DNA of 64,000 nucleotides, from the NCBI GenBank assembly GCA_018401435.1, contig JAGYJW010000003.1, positions 185,213 to 249,212 of the forward strand, read 5' to 3'. The notes under the pieces are model-generated. The model saw only the letters and a program-made list of their open reading frames with translations, did not search any database and had not been told where the DNA came from. A program made the position numbers and the translations under genes. Source of the stretch: Deltaproteobacteria bacterium. Lineage in GTDB: Bacteria; Myxococcota_A; UBA796; UBA2385. The number at the start of each line of letters is the position of its first letter. Position 1 is the first letter of the stretch. Below are positions 48,712 through 57,770 of this stretch, in pieces.

Positions 48712-50052
48712 TCAGTTGCAGGTGCCGGCGATGGGGTAGCTGACGTCCACCCGCTCGCCGGGACCGGGAATGGCGCTGCCATGGAAGACGATGGTGTTGC
48801 CATCGGATCGGTAGGTCCAGCCGTCGTTGGCGTCGTTGCTGACGCGGCTGCCCCCCACCGACACGGTGAGCAGGGCGAGGCTGGAGGGGGCGGCGGTCAG
48901 GGGGAACTCGATGGTCATGCCGGCGGCCGCCAGCGAGATGTGCTGCAACACCTCGGCATAGTCCGAGGTGCAGATGCTGGCCCAGAAGCCCCCGGTGAGG
49001 CCCGCTGCGTCGATATACTTGTCGCCGCCCGAGGCGCTCAGGCTGTTGCCGAAGAAGTCGATCTCGTTGCAGCCAAAGCCCCGGTCGCCGCAGATCGCGT
49101 TGAAGTTGACCAGGGCCGGGTCGGCCTTCTGGGACTGCAACCACGAAGAGAAGCTGCTGGCGCTGCTGCTGCTGCTGTCATTCTCGTCGCTGAGCACGAT
49201 GATGGACAAGGCGGCGTCTGAGCGCAGGAAGCCGGCATTCGCCCCGCTGAGGAGCGGCTCGGACAAGGCGGCTTGGGCGGCGGCAAAGCCCTTCTCGTCG
49301 GCGGATCCGGCGGAGCCCTGGTCCACCTGGGCGAGGAATTCGGCGCGGGGATCGGCCGAGGCCGAGGTGATGTAGGCGCCCTGCAGCGCCCCCTGGTGCC
49401 CGACGGTGTCCATATCGGTGGTGACGACGCCCAGGTGGTAGTCCACGTCCAGGTTCACCCACTCATCGATGAAGGTGGCGAAGTTGGCCCGAACCTGGTT
49501 GACCTCCTCGTCCATGGAGCAGGAATTGTCGATCACCCAGAGCACGTCCACCTTCTCGTTGTAGGTCTGGACGAAGGACTCCTCGTAGATGCTGTCTTCG
49601 GCCCCAAAGCCGCCGGTGGGCAGATCCACCCGGGCCTCGTCCGGATCGTTGGAGCTGACCTGCACCTCGATGGCGTAGTTGACCCAGGCGTCCGGGGTGA
49701 ACTCGACCGGGATGGTGCGGGATTCCTCGTATTCCAGCTGGAAGGGGCTGCCGTCCCACTGCAGGTTGAAGGCGCTATTTCCGGTGCCGGTCAGCACGAT
49801 GTCGGTCACCTCCAGCGTGCCCAGGCCCTCATTGGTGATGACCACGTCGATGGGCTCGGCCGGGCAGTCCTTGGGCAGGCCGCCAAAGTCGAGCTGGGAG
49901 GGCGTCACCGCGATGTCGGGGTCCTCGGTGGGCTGGGGATCCGGGATCGGGTCCTCTTCGCCGTCGGGTTCGGCCTTGTCGGGCCGGCTGAGGTCATAGT
50001 CCGAGCAGGCGGTCAGCAAGCAGACCAGGGCGAGCAGGGCGGGGCGCATCAT
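48712..50052 (-). CDS. VWFA-domain lipoprotein with ASH-like beta domain
   Basis: 446 aa from ATGATG 50052, with GGAGGTT upstream. The signal PALLALVCLLTAC is a lipobox. Residues about 45-145 form a choice-of-anchor/ASH-type beta domain (ITVTPSQLDFGG-type start, NEGLGTLEVTDIVLTGT). Residues about 170-370 are a von Willebrand factor A-like domain with the MIDAS-type DNSCSMDEE, and SIIVLSDEND as its second acidic site. A final beta domain follows. VWFA domains bind metals and ligands; role here unknown but cell-surface display is likely. Confidence 0.85.
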   Translation of the reverse strand: MMRPALLALVCLLTACSDYDLSRPDKAEPDGEEDPIPDPQPTEDPDIAVTPSQLDFGGLPKDCPAEPIDVVITNEGLGTLEVTDIVLTGTGNSAFNLQWDGSPFQLEYEESRTIPVEFTPDAWVNYAIEVQVSSNDPDEARVDLPTGGFGAEDSIYEESFVQTYNEKVDVLWVIDNSCSMDEEVNQVRANFATFIDEWVNLDVDYHLGVVTTDMDTVGHQGALQGAYITSASADPRAEFLAQVDQGSAGSADEKGFAAAQAALSEPLLSGANAGFLRSDAALSIIVLSDENDSSSSSASSFSSWLQSQKADPALVNFNAICGDRGFGCNEIDFFGNSLSASGGDKYIDAAGLTGGFWASICTSDYAEVLQHISLAAAGMTIEFPLTAAPSSLALLTVSVGGSRVSNDANDGWTYRSDGNTIVFHGSAIPGPGERVDVSYPIAGTCN

Positions 50053-50210
50053 CAACCTCCGTGGAGGCCGTCCGGACACCCCCCGCGCCAGCATAGAGGC
50101 GTGGGTGCGGGCTTGTCCCGGAGCGGCGGCAAGCCGGACAATCACGTGACAGGAGCCCGTCGTCAAGCGGCGGCGGGTCCTGTGCCTCGGCCGGATGGGT
50201 CGCGCGGCGT

Positions 50211-50216
50211 TACAAT
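50211..50216 (+). promoter_or_regulatory. Candidate -10 element upstream of deoC
   Basis: TACAAT (50211-50216), a 5-of-6 match to the -10 consensus, lies 33 bases before the deoC ATG. No good -35 hexamer is found at 17 bases, so activator dependence or chance are both possible. Confidence 0.35.
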
Positions 50217-50248
50217 CGCGGTCCGCCCCGCGGGGCAGGAGGTCTTGG

Positions 50249-51133
50249 ATGTCCGGAAGTGCCAGCCGCAGCGGGGGAAGTGCCCCGGCCGCAGATATGG
50301 ATGCCCTCGTGAACCGCGTGGTCGACCGCGTTCGTGAGCGGCTTCAGCAGGACGCCGTCCCGCCCCTGCCCGTGCTTCGCGGCACCTGGCAGGATGAAAC
50401 CGCGCTGCAACCGCTGGTGGACGCGGGCGCCGACCGCCTGGGCACCAGCGGCAGCATTCCGCCCAGCGGCCAGGCCCTGGCCGGCTTCATCGACCACACG
50501 CTGCTCAGCCCCACCGCCACGCGGGCCGACATCGTCAAAGTTTGCGAAGAAGCCCGCAAATTTCATTTTGCCAGCGTCTGCGTGAATTCCACCTGGATCG
50601 GCCTGGTCGCCCAGCTGCTGGCCGGCAGCCGCGTGATGCCCATCTGCGTGGTGGGCTTCCCGCTGGGGGCCATGGCCACGGCGTCCAAGGCGTCGGAGAC
50701 CCGCCAGGCCATCGCCGAGGGTGCCCACGAGATCGACATGGTGATCAACATCGGCTGGCTCAAGGGCGGCGACTGGGACGCGGTCTACGACGATATTCGC
50801 GCCGTCATCGACGCCGCGGCCGGCCGTCCGGTCAAGGTGATCCTGGAAACCACCCTGCTGAACCGGGACGAGAAGATCGCCGGGTCCGCCATCTCCAAGG
50901 CGGCCGGGGCGGCCTTCGTCAAGACCAGCACCGGCTTTGGCGGCGGTGGCGCCACGGCCGAAGACGTCGCCCTGATGCGCGCGGTCGTGGGCGCATCGGT
51001 GGGGGTCAAGGCCTCGGGCGGCATGCGCTCGGCCGACGACGCCCGCAAGATGATCGCCGCGGGCGCCAACCGGCTGGGTGCCAGCGCCAGCATCGCCATT
51101 GTCACCGGCGGGCGCAGCGGCGGCGGCTACTGA
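50249..51133 (+). CDS. deoC: Deoxyribose-phosphate aldolase
   Basis: 294 aa from ATG 50249, chosen for the AGGAGGT site; the frame is open 18 codons upstream. The enzyme cleaves 2-deoxyribose-5-phosphate to acetaldehyde and glyceraldehyde-3-phosphate. Features are FIDHTLLSPTATRADI, VCVNSTWI, VGFPLGA, EIDMVINIGWLK, ILETTLL and the Schiff-base Lys in FVKTSTGF, then VKASGGMRS. About 70 residues precede the aldolase core, longer than usual. First gene of a deoC-deoA-nupC salvage run. Confidence 0.95.
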   Translation: MSGSASRSGGSAPAADMDALVNRVVDRVRERLQQDAVPPLPVLRGTWQDETALQPLVDAGADRLGTSGSIPPSGQALAGFIDHTLLSPTATRADIVKVCEEARKFHFASVCVNSTWIGLVAQLLAGSRVMPICVVGFPLGAMATASKASETRQAIAEGAHEIDMVINIGWLKGGDWDAVYDDIRAVIDAAAGRPVKVILETTLLNRDEKIAGSAISKAAGAAFVKTSTGFGGGGATAEDVALMRAVVGASVGVKASGGMRSADDARKMIAAGANRLGASASIAIVTGGRSGGGY

Positions 51134-51171
51134 TCTTCCCGCTGCGGCGGTTGCCCACTGGCGGAGCAAGA

Positions 51172-52374
51172 ATGGCCGACGTCGACACCCTCCTCGCCGC
51201 CAAGCGCGATGGCCAGGAGCTGGCCCCCGACGACATCGATCGCCTGATCGCCGGTGTCGTGGACGGCGGCCTGACCCGCGCCCAGGCCGCGGCCCTGCTG
51301 GCCTTCATCTATGTCCAGGGCATGACCGACGCCGAGACCATCGCCCTCACCCGGGCGATGACCAATTCCGGCGAGCGCCTGTCCTGGGCCGGCCTGACCG
51401 GTCCCTTCGTGGACAAGCACTCGACGGGCGGGGTGGGGGACAAGGTCAGCCTGGTGCTCGCCCCGCTCTGGGCCGAGCTGGGCGCTCGGGTGCCCATGAT
51501 CAGCGGCCGCGGCCTGGGCCACACCGGCGGCACCTTGGACAAGCTCGAGGCCATCCCGGGCTTTCGCACGGCCTTGCAACCGGGAATGTTGCGCACGGTG
51601 CTACAAGAGGTGGGCTGCTTCATCGCCGGCCAGACCGACGCCATCGCGCCGGCGGACCGCGTCCTCTATGCCCTGCGCAACGAGACCAGCACCGTCCCGT
51701 CCATCCCCCTCATCACCGCCAGCATCCTGTCCAAGAAGCTGGCCGAGGGCATCGACGAGCTGGTCTTGGATGTGAAATGGGGCAGCGGCGCCTTCATGCA
51801 GGCCGCGGATCAGGCCGGGCGCCTCGCCGAGAGCCTGGTGCGGGTGGGCACCGGTGCGGGCTTGCGGGTCCGGGCCGAGCTGACCGAGATGAACCAGCCC
51901 CTGGGCCTCGCCGTGGGCAACGCCTTGGAGGTCGAGGAGGCCGTGGCTTGCCTGCAAGGTGGCGGGCCCCCGGACCTCGCCGCGCTCTGCTGCCGGCTGA
52001 TCGGCGACCCCCGCGCGCCGGCGCTCCTGGCCAGCGGCGCCGCCTATGAGCGCTTCGCCCGCATGGTGCGGGCCCAGGGCGGCAGCGTGGACGCGCCCCT
52101 GTTGGGGGGTGCGTTGTCCGAAGAGCCCCTGCTGGCCGAACGCGACGGGGTGGTCAGCCGCTGCGATGCCTACGGGATTGGGCGCGCAGCCTTTGTTCTG
52201 GGCGCAGGCCGGCTGCGGGCCGATCAGGCCATCCACCCCGGGGTGGGCGTGCGCCTGCACGCCAAGGTCGGCGACGCCGTCTCGACCGGGCAGCCGCTGG
52301 CGACCCTGGTGCATGCGGGGCGGGGCCTCGCCGCCGCCCGCGATCTGTTGCGGGGGGCATTTGTCCTGGGCTGA
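51172..52374 (+). CDS. deoA: Pyrimidine-nucleoside (thymidine) phosphorylase
   Basis: 400 aa. Family signature FVDKHSTGGVGDKVSLVLAP, then GRGLGHTGGTLDKLEAIPG, LYALRNETSTVPSIPLI, VLDVKWGSGAFM and a C-terminal biotin-like PYNP domain (HAKVGDAVSTGQPLATL). It phosphorolyses deoxythymidine or deoxyuridine to base plus 2-deoxyribose-1-phosphate. Start ATG 51172 with GGCGGAG upstream. The next gene starts inside its 3' end. Confidence 0.95.
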   Translation: MADVDTLLAAKRDGQELAPDDIDRLIAGVVDGGLTRAQAAALLAFIYVQGMTDAETIALTRAMTNSGERLSWAGLTGPFVDKHSTGGVGDKVSLVLAPLWAELGARVPMISGRGLGHTGGTLDKLEAIPGFRTALQPGMLRTVLQEVGCFIAGQTDAIAPADRVLYALRNETSTVPSIPLITASILSKKLAEGIDELVLDVKWGSGAFMQAADQAGRLAESLVRVGTGAGLRVRAELTEMNQPLGLAVGNALEVEEAVACLQGGGPPDLAALCCRLIGDPRAPALLASGAAYERFARMVRAQGGSVDAPLLGGALSEEPLLAERDGVVSRCDAYGIGRAAFVLGAGRLRADQAIHPGVGVRLHAKVGDAVSTGQPLATLVHAGRGLAAARDLLRGAFVLG

Positions 52375-53077
52375 GGGCCGGGCGGCTCGGGCCTGGCCCT
52401 CGCTCCGGGCCTTGATCCTGACCGCGGTGCTGCTCGCCCAGATCGCCGACGCCATCCCCTTGCCGGAGCTGCACGAGAAAGACCTCCGACACCCGGTTGC
52501 CAAGGCCGAGCTCAAGCGCTGGACCCGCACCCTCAACGGCTGGGGCCTGCCCATCACCGAAGCGGAGCTCGCCGCCCGTGGCTTGGCGGTGGGCAACGTG
52601 GCCACCCGCGCCCGCCAAGCGGTGCTGCGTCCCTGGCGCCCCTTTCGCACCCTCACCGGCACCGGCCAGAGCTGGGGCCTCTTCGCCTTTCCCGAGTCCC
52701 ATGTGGGTCGCCTGGTGATTCGGGCCCGCGCGGCCGATGGCGACTGGGAGGAGCTGTTCCGGGCCCCCGAAGACGGCGATGGCGGCCTGCTCTCGCAGCG
52801 CCTTCACTTTCGCCGGGTGCGCGGCATCTACGACGACGCCTGCGATCGCCCCCGTCCGGGCCCCCTGTGGCGGCGCTTCAGCCGCTGGGTGGCCCGCGAG
52901 GTCTTCGAGGAGCGGCCCGAGCTGGACGAGGTCGAGGTGCGCATCGACCTGGAGCACGTCGTGCCCCCGGGGCGGGGCGAGCCCGACCCGCCGCGCGTCT
53001 ACCACGCGCGCCTCGAGCTGCGGCAAGAGCGGGACGCCATGCCCACTTTGGATGATCCGCCCGAAGGTGCGCCTTGA
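52361..53077 (+). CDS. Unknown exported or membrane-tethered protein paired with HTTM protein
   Basis: About 238 aa if a TTG at 52361 is used (overlapping deoA); a second TTG at 52412 is possible, and no ATG fits. The N-terminal LRALILTAVLLAQIADAIPLPEL reads as a signal or membrane anchor. The body is Arg/Glu-rich with strands (WGLFAFPESHVGRLVIRARA, LHFRRVRGIY) and ends in VYHARLELRQ. It contains no family motif I know. Its stop overlaps the TTG of the HTTM gene, so the two are co-translated and probably work together. Confidence 0.7.
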   Translation: MSWAEGRAARAWPSLRALILTAVLLAQIADAIPLPELHEKDLRHPVAKAELKRWTRTLNGWGLPITEAELAARGLAVGNVATRARQAVLRPWRPFRTLTGTGQSWGLFAFPESHVGRLVIRARAADGDWEELFRAPEDGDGGLLSQRLHFRRVRGIYDDACDRPRPGPLWRRFSRWVAREVFEERPELDEVEVRIDLEHVVPPGRGEPDPPRVYHARLELRQERDAMPTLDDPPEGAP

Positions 53078-54120
53078 AGGCCTGGTCTGCCTGGGTAGCC
53101 TTGTGGGACCGGCGGGAGCACCCGCTGTCCTTGGCCCTGGTGCGCCTGCTGATGGCGGCCACCTTGCTCTCCGACCTGCTGCAGGTGCTGCGCCTCGATC
53201 TCGTCGTGGACCTCTTTGGCGCGTCGGAGGCCGGTGGCCTGGGCGACCCCATGGCCCGGGAGAGCCCGCCCCTGCTGCTTCAGCTGCTGCCCCCCGACGC
53301 CAGCACCGCCTGGCTGGCCTTCTCCCTGGCGCTGTTGACGGCGTTCAGCCTGCTGCTGGGCTTCTTCTCGCGGACCAGCGCCCTGGTGCTCACCCTCACC
53401 CTCGCCCAGCTGGCCCTGATCCTGCCGCCCGCGGATCGCGGCATCGACATGCTGGTGCGCAATGTGCTGCTGGTGCTGGCCTTGTCGGGCTCGGGGGAGG
53501 CCCTGTCCATCGACGCCTGGCGCAAGACGGGCAGCGTCTGGGGCCGGGCCGACAGCCGCGTTTCGGCCTGGCCGCGCTCCCTGCTCTTCGCCCAGCTGAT
53601 CATCCTCTACTTCGCCGCCGGGGTCAGCAAGGTGGCGTCGGCCTGGCTGCCGGTGGGCGGTTGGACCGCCCTCTACATCGCCATGCGGGACCCCGCCTTT
53701 GCCCGGGTGCCCGACGCCTGGGTGGACGCCCTCTTCCCGCTGACCCAGCTCGGCACCCTCGCCACCTGGCTGTGGGAGTGGGGCGCCCCGATCCTGTTGT
53801 TGGCCGCCTGGTACCGCAGCACCCCGGATCGCCCCGGGCGCCTGCGCGCCACCTTCAACCGGCTGCACTTCCTCGAGGTCTACCTGATCGTGGGCGCCAT
53901 CTTCCACCTGGGCACCCACCTGACGCTGCAGCTCGGCATCTTCCCCTTTGCCGTGCTCTCCTTGTACCCGGCCGCCTTCCCGCCCGAACAGTGGCAGGAG
54001 TGGGCCGGGCGGCTGGGCAGGCGTGGGGGTCCCGCGGGCCCGACCGGCGCGGAGGCCGCCTCCCGTGGCAGGATGGCGCCCGCTGGGCCCCCCCACACGA
54101 CCCCTGACCGAGAGCCCTGA
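53074..54120 (+). CDS. HTTM-domain membrane protein
   Basis: 348 aa, TTG start overlapping the preceding stop. It has about seven to eight hydrophobic segments and the HTTM (horizontally transferred transmembrane, related to vitamin K-dependent gamma-carboxylase) pattern: an N-terminal RREHPLSLALVRLLMAATLL, GFFSRTSALVLTL, LFAQLIILYFAAGVSKV and a WLPVGGWTALYI segment, then HFLEVYLIVGAIFHLGTHLTL. In other bacteria HTTM proteins occur with small partner proteins; enzymatic activity is not proven. The stop overlaps nupC by one base. Confidence 0.85.
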   Translation: MKAWSAWVALWDRREHPLSLALVRLLMAATLLSDLLQVLRLDLVVDLFGASEAGGLGDPMARESPPLLLQLLPPDASTAWLAFSLALLTAFSLLLGFFSRTSALVLTLTLAQLALILPPADRGIDMLVRNVLLVLALSGSGEALSIDAWRKTGSVWGRADSRVSAWPRSLLFAQLIILYFAAGVSKVASAWLPVGGWTALYIAMRDPAFARVPDAWVDALFPLTQLGTLATWLWEWGAPILLLAAWYRSTPDRPGRLRATFNRLHFLEVYLIVGAIFHLGTHLTLQLGIFPFAVLSLYPAAFPPEQWQEWAGRLGRRGGPAGPTGAEAASRGRMAPAGPPHTTPDREP

Positions 54121-55469
54121 TGACTGCCTTGCTCGCTGTCGCCGCGACCCCCTGGTACTATCGCCTGCTGTCGCTGGGCGGCCTCGCCGTCATGGTGGGC
54201 ATCGCCTGGCTGTTGAGCACCAACCGAAAGGGCATCAAGTGGCGCCCGGTGGCCATCGGCGTGGGCCTGCAGCTGCTCTTTGGGGTCATCGTGCTGTCGC
54301 CGGCGCTGTCGGGCTTCTTCTTCACGGTGGTGGATGGCGGCGTGAACCAGCTGCTGGCCTTCTCTGCCAAGGGGGCGGAATTCGTCTTCGGCAGCATGGT
54401 CCCCCACCAGGCCCTGGGGCCCGATGGCCAGGTCTTCGCAGAGAATGGCGCGCCCGTCATCTGGGCCGGCAAGGTCTCTCCGGCGGTCAAGACCTTCGCC
54501 TTCTGGATCCTGCCCACCATCATCTTCTTCAGCAGCCTGATGAGCATCCTCTACCACATTGGCCTGATGCAGCGGGTGGTCAGCGCGCTCGCCTGGGTGA
54601 TGCAGCGGACGATGGGCACCTCTGGCGCCGAGAGCCTCTCTGCGGCAGCCAATATCTTCGTGGGCCAGACCGAGGCGCCGCTGCTCATCAAGCCCTACAT
54701 CAAGGACATGACCCGCTCCGAGCTCAACGCGGTGATGACCGGGGGCTTTGCCACGGTCGCCGGCGGCGTGATGGCTGCCTATGTGGGCTTTCTCCAGGAT
54801 ATTCCGGGCATCGCGGGCCACCTCGTGGCCGCCTCCATCATGTCCGCCCCCGCCTCGCTGGCCATCGCCAAGGTCATGGTCCCCGAAGACGGCACCCCGC
54901 TCACCGCGGGCGACTTGACCAAGCTCAAGACCGACGACCCGAAGATCGACCGCAACCTCATCGAGGCCGCGGCCCGCGGCGCCACTGAAGGCATGCAGCT
55001 GGCCTTCAACGTGGCCGCCATGCTCATCGCATTCGTGGCCCTGGTCGCCATGGTGGATTGGGTCGTGGGCCTCGTGCCCTTCATGGGCGAGCCCCTCTCC
55101 CTGTCCCGGGTCTTTGGTTGGGCCTTCGCGCCCCTGGCCTTCGTGATGGGCGTGCCCTGGTCCGAGGCCGGTGTCGTCGGGCAGCTCCTGGGCGAGAAGA
55201 TCGTTCTGACCGAGTTTATCGCCTATATCCACCTGGGCGATCTGGTCCGGGGCGACAACCCCGTGCTGTCGGATCGCTCGGCCATCATCGCCAGCTATGG
55301 CCTCTGCGGCTTCGCCAACTTCGCCAGCATCGGCATCCAGCTGGGCGGCCTGGGGGGCATCGCGCCCACCCGCATGGGCGATCTCGCCGAGCTTGGCTTG
55401 CGCGCCATGATCGCCGGCAGCCTCGCAGCCTTCATGACCGGCACCGTCGCCGGGATGCTCATTGGCTGA
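54120..55469 (+). CDS. nupC: Concentrative nucleoside transporter (CNT family)
   Basis: 449 aa with many transmembrane helices. CNT motifs are FVGQTEAPLLIKPYI, LNAVMTGGFATVAGGVMAAYVGF and, late in the protein, KIVLTEFIAYIHLG and SYGLCGFANFASIGIQLGGLG, the substrate and cation-binding regions. It imports nucleosides with H+ or Na+. Together with deoC and deoA it makes a functional nucleoside catabolism operon. An insertion of about 25 residues near 100 carries an extracellular loop. Confidence 0.93.
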   Translation: MTALLAVAATPWYYRLLSLGGLAVMVGIAWLLSTNRKGIKWRPVAIGVGLQLLFGVIVLSPALSGFFFTVVDGGVNQLLAFSAKGAEFVFGSMVPHQALGPDGQVFAENGAPVIWAGKVSPAVKTFAFWILPTIIFFSSLMSILYHIGLMQRVVSALAWVMQRTMGTSGAESLSAAANIFVGQTEAPLLIKPYIKDMTRSELNAVMTGGFATVAGGVMAAYVGFLQDIPGIAGHLVAASIMSAPASLAIAKVMVPEDGTPLTAGDLTKLKTDDPKIDRNLIEAAARGATEGMQLAFNVAAMLIAFVALVAMVDWVVGLVPFMGEPLSLSRVFGWAFAPLAFVMGVPWSEAGVVGQLLGEKIVLTEFIAYIHLGDLVRGDNPVLSDRSAIIASYGLCGFANFASIGIQLGGLGGIAPTRMGDLAELGLRAMIAGSLAAFMTGTVAGMLIG

Positions 55470-56907
55470 GGCCTCCGGCAGCGCGGCAGCCCAGGCAGAG
55501 GCCGCCCGGCGGCAGTGGCTGCCGCTGCTGGCCATCGTGGTGGTGCTGCTCCTGGTTCAGGCCTCCTACGGCCTCTGCACCCAGGACGACGCCTACATCT
55601 CCTTTCGCTATGCGCGAAACCTCGTCGAGGGCCACGGGCTGGTCTTCAACCCGGGGGAGCGGGTCGAGGGCTACACCAACTTCCTCTGGACGGTGCTCTT
55701 CGCCCCCTTCATCGGCCTGGGCCTGGACCCGGCGCCGGTGTCCATCAGCATCGGCATGATCACCACCGCCGCGCTGTTGTGGGCGACCTGGGAGGCGGCC
55801 GGTCGGCGCTGGCTGGCCCCAGCCCTGGTGGCCACCTTTGCCGGCTTGTCCTTGGAGGGGGTGCAGGGCCTCGAGACCGCCTTCTTCGCCTGCTGCGGCG
55901 TGATGGCCGTGCGGGGTGGGCCCCGGTGGTCGGTCTGGGCGGGGGTGGCCGCCCTCACACGGCCCGAGGGCTATGCCATCTTCGGCATCTTGTGGATCCT
56001 GCGCCGAAAGCCCAGGGATCTCCTGATTTTCTTGGCGATGACCTTGCCCCACCTGGCCTTCCGGGTGGCCTACTACGGCGACATCGTCCCCAATACATTT
56101 CACGCCAAGGTCGGCGACCCAAGCCGGCTTGCGGGCAGCGCAGCGGAGCGGGGCCTGCGCTACCTGGGCTCGGTCGCGGTCAGCGCCTTGCCCCTCTGCC
56201 TGGCCTGGTTGGCCGCGGTGGGCCTCGCCCTGCGCAAGCCCGCCGACCTGCTCCGAGACCCCATTCAGCGCGATGGCCTCGCCCTCACCGGCTTCTTTCT
56301 GCTCTATGTCGTGGCGGTCGGGGGCGACTTCAAGGGAACCGGGCGCTTCTTCATCCCGATGTTGCCCCTGATGGCCGCCTTCGTGGCCCTGCGCCTCGAC
56401 GCCCTCCCCCGGGTGGGCCGGCTGCTCCTCGCCGGCATCGCCCTGGCCGCCTCCGTGCCCCAATTCCAGGCCATGAGCCACTTCGCAGACCGCTTCGCGG
56501 GCGAGCTGGAGCAGCGCCGCACCGCCGGAGAGCTGCTGAAGAAGGCGACCCCGGCAGGCACCTGGATCGCCGTTCACGCCGCGGGCGTCCTGCCCTATTA
56601 CGCCGAGCGGCCCACCCTCGACATGTGGGGCCTCAACGACGCCCACATCGCGCGGGCCAAGGTCGAGGGCTTCGGCAGCGGCACCGCCGGCCACGAACGC
56701 CACGACTACGCTTATGTGCTGTCGCGGGCGCCGGACCTCATCCTGCCCGAGGCCGGACTGATCACGGCCCAGCCCGCCCAGCTGGCCAACCCGCCCGAGT
56801 TCGGCGCGGGATTCGGCGAGGCCTACGAGTCGGTGACCCTGCCCATGGAGGGCGAGCGCTTCTTGAACCTCTGGCGCCGCCGGGACGGCCGGGTGGGCGG
56901 CGGCTGA
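55462..56907 (+). CDS. GT-C type polytopic membrane glycosyltransferase-like protein
   Basis: 481 aa, TTG start overlapping nupC by 8 bases. It has about nine to ten transmembrane helices and a conserved first loop TQDDAYISFRYARNLVEG followed by GLVFNPGERVEGYTNFLW, with the DD pair typical of GT-C/arabinosyl- and mannosyl-transferases (compare AftB-like proteins). The C-terminal soluble part (MWGLNDAHIARAKVEG, VTLPMEGERFLNLWRR) is periplasmic by position. Donor would be a polyprenyl-phosphate sugar; the product is unknown. Confidence 0.85.
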   Translation: MAEASGSAAAQAEAARRQWLPLLAIVVVLLLVQASYGLCTQDDAYISFRYARNLVEGHGLVFNPGERVEGYTNFLWTVLFAPFIGLGLDPAPVSISIGMITTAALLWATWEAAGRRWLAPALVATFAGLSLEGVQGLETAFFACCGVMAVRGGPRWSVWAGVAALTRPEGYAIFGILWILRRKPRDLLIFLAMTLPHLAFRVAYYGDIVPNTFHAKVGDPSRLAGSAAERGLRYLGSVAVSALPLCLAWLAAVGLALRKPADLLRDPIQRDGLALTGFFLLYVVAVGGDFKGTGRFFIPMLPLMAAFVALRLDALPRVGRLLLAGIALAASVPQFQAMSHFADRFAGELEQRRTAGELLKKATPAGTWIAVHAAGVLPYYAERPTLDMWGLNDAHIARAKVEGFGSGTAGHERHDYAYVLSRAPDLILPEAGLITAQPAQLANPPEFGAGFGEAYESVTLPMEGERFLNLWRRRDGRVGGG

Positions 56908-56908
56908 G

Positions 56909-57136
56909 CTACCAGCCGGCGCCGCGGTTGCTGTCTTCAATCATCCTCGGCATCATCACGAGGTCGATGATCTGGCCGACAAAGCAGAGGCCGCCGGTGA
57001 AGAGCCAGAGCAGGCCGCTGACCCACCGGCCCATATAGAGGCGGTGAAGGCCGCAGAGCCCAAAGAAGCTGCCGAACCAGAGCACATAGGCCAGGGCGGT
57101 GTCGCGACGGGGAGCGAGGGCGGTGGACTCGGTCAT
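56909..57136 (-). CDS. TM2-domain membrane protein
   Basis: 75 aa from ATG 57136 (the frame is open to 57166). Residues about 15-60 form the TM2 pattern: a first helix YVLWFGSFFGLCGLHRLYMGR, then the GLLWLFTGG turn and a second helix with DxxMMP. TM2 proteins are small two-helix membrane proteins of unclear role. It is convergent with the glycosyltransferase gene, 1 base apart. Confidence 0.9.
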   Translation of the reverse strand: MTESTALAPRRDTALAYVLWFGSFFGLCGLHRLYMGRWVSGLLWLFTGGLCFVGQIIDLVMMPRMIEDSNRGAGW

Positions 57137-57218
57137 GGTCCCCTCGTGGGTGACGGTCCTCCCCACGACGCCGCGGCTGGCCGCGTTATTTCAACGACAC
57201 CGCTTGTGGAGTCCGCGC

Positions 57219-57770
57219 ATGATCCCGCCTCGTTTCGAAGCCTACCGGGGCCAGCTCCCCCGGGTGGGCGCCCAGGTCTACATTCACGAGAACGCCGTTC
57301 TGATTGGCGATGTGGTGGTGGGTGACCGCTCATCCATCTGGCCGGGGGTGGTGCTGCGGGGCGACCAGGGCGGCATCGCCATCGGCGCCGAAACCAGCCT
57401 GCAGGATGGCACCATCGTGCATTGCACCGGCGGCTTGTCCACCACCCGCGTGGGTGACCGCGTGACCGTCGGCCACCGCGTCATCCTCCATGGCTGCATC
57501 ATCGAAGACGACGTGCTGGTGGGCATGGGCGCCATTGTGATGGACAACGCGCGGGTGGGCTCCTGGAGCATCATCGGCGCCGGGGCGGTCGTGCCGGCCG
57601 GGGTGGTCATCCCGCCGCGCTCGCTGGTGGTGGGCGTGCCGGGGCGGGTGGTGCGGCAGGTGACCGAGGCCGAGATGGAGGCCTCGATCCGCCATGGCCA
57701 CCTCGAATACCTGCGCCTGTGCAGCGAGTACGCGGGCTGGACCCTGGATGAAGACGGGGTGGGGTCATGA
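57219..57770 (+). CDS. Gamma-carbonic anhydrase-like hexapeptide-repeat protein
   Basis: 183 aa from ATG 57219 with GTGGAG upstream. The sequence has consecutive left-handed beta-helix turns (VLIGDVVVGDRSSIWPGVVLRGDQ, VGHRVILHGCIIEDDVLVGMGAIV, IIGAGAVVPAGVVIPP), the YrdA/PaaY group. Two His of the metal site are in HCTGG and VGHRVILHG, so metal binding is plausible; carbonic anhydrase activity is not proven in this subgroup. The 28-aa ORF starts inside its last codons. Confidence 0.9.
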   Translation: MIPPRFEAYRGQLPRVGAQVYIHENAVLIGDVVVGDRSSIWPGVVLRGDQGGIAIGAETSLQDGTIVHCTGGLSTTRVGDRVTVGHRVILHGCIIEDDVLVGMGAIVMDNARVGSWSIIGAGAVVPAGVVIPPRSLVVGVPGRVVRQVTEAEMEASIRHGHLEYLRLCSEYAGWTLDEDGVGS

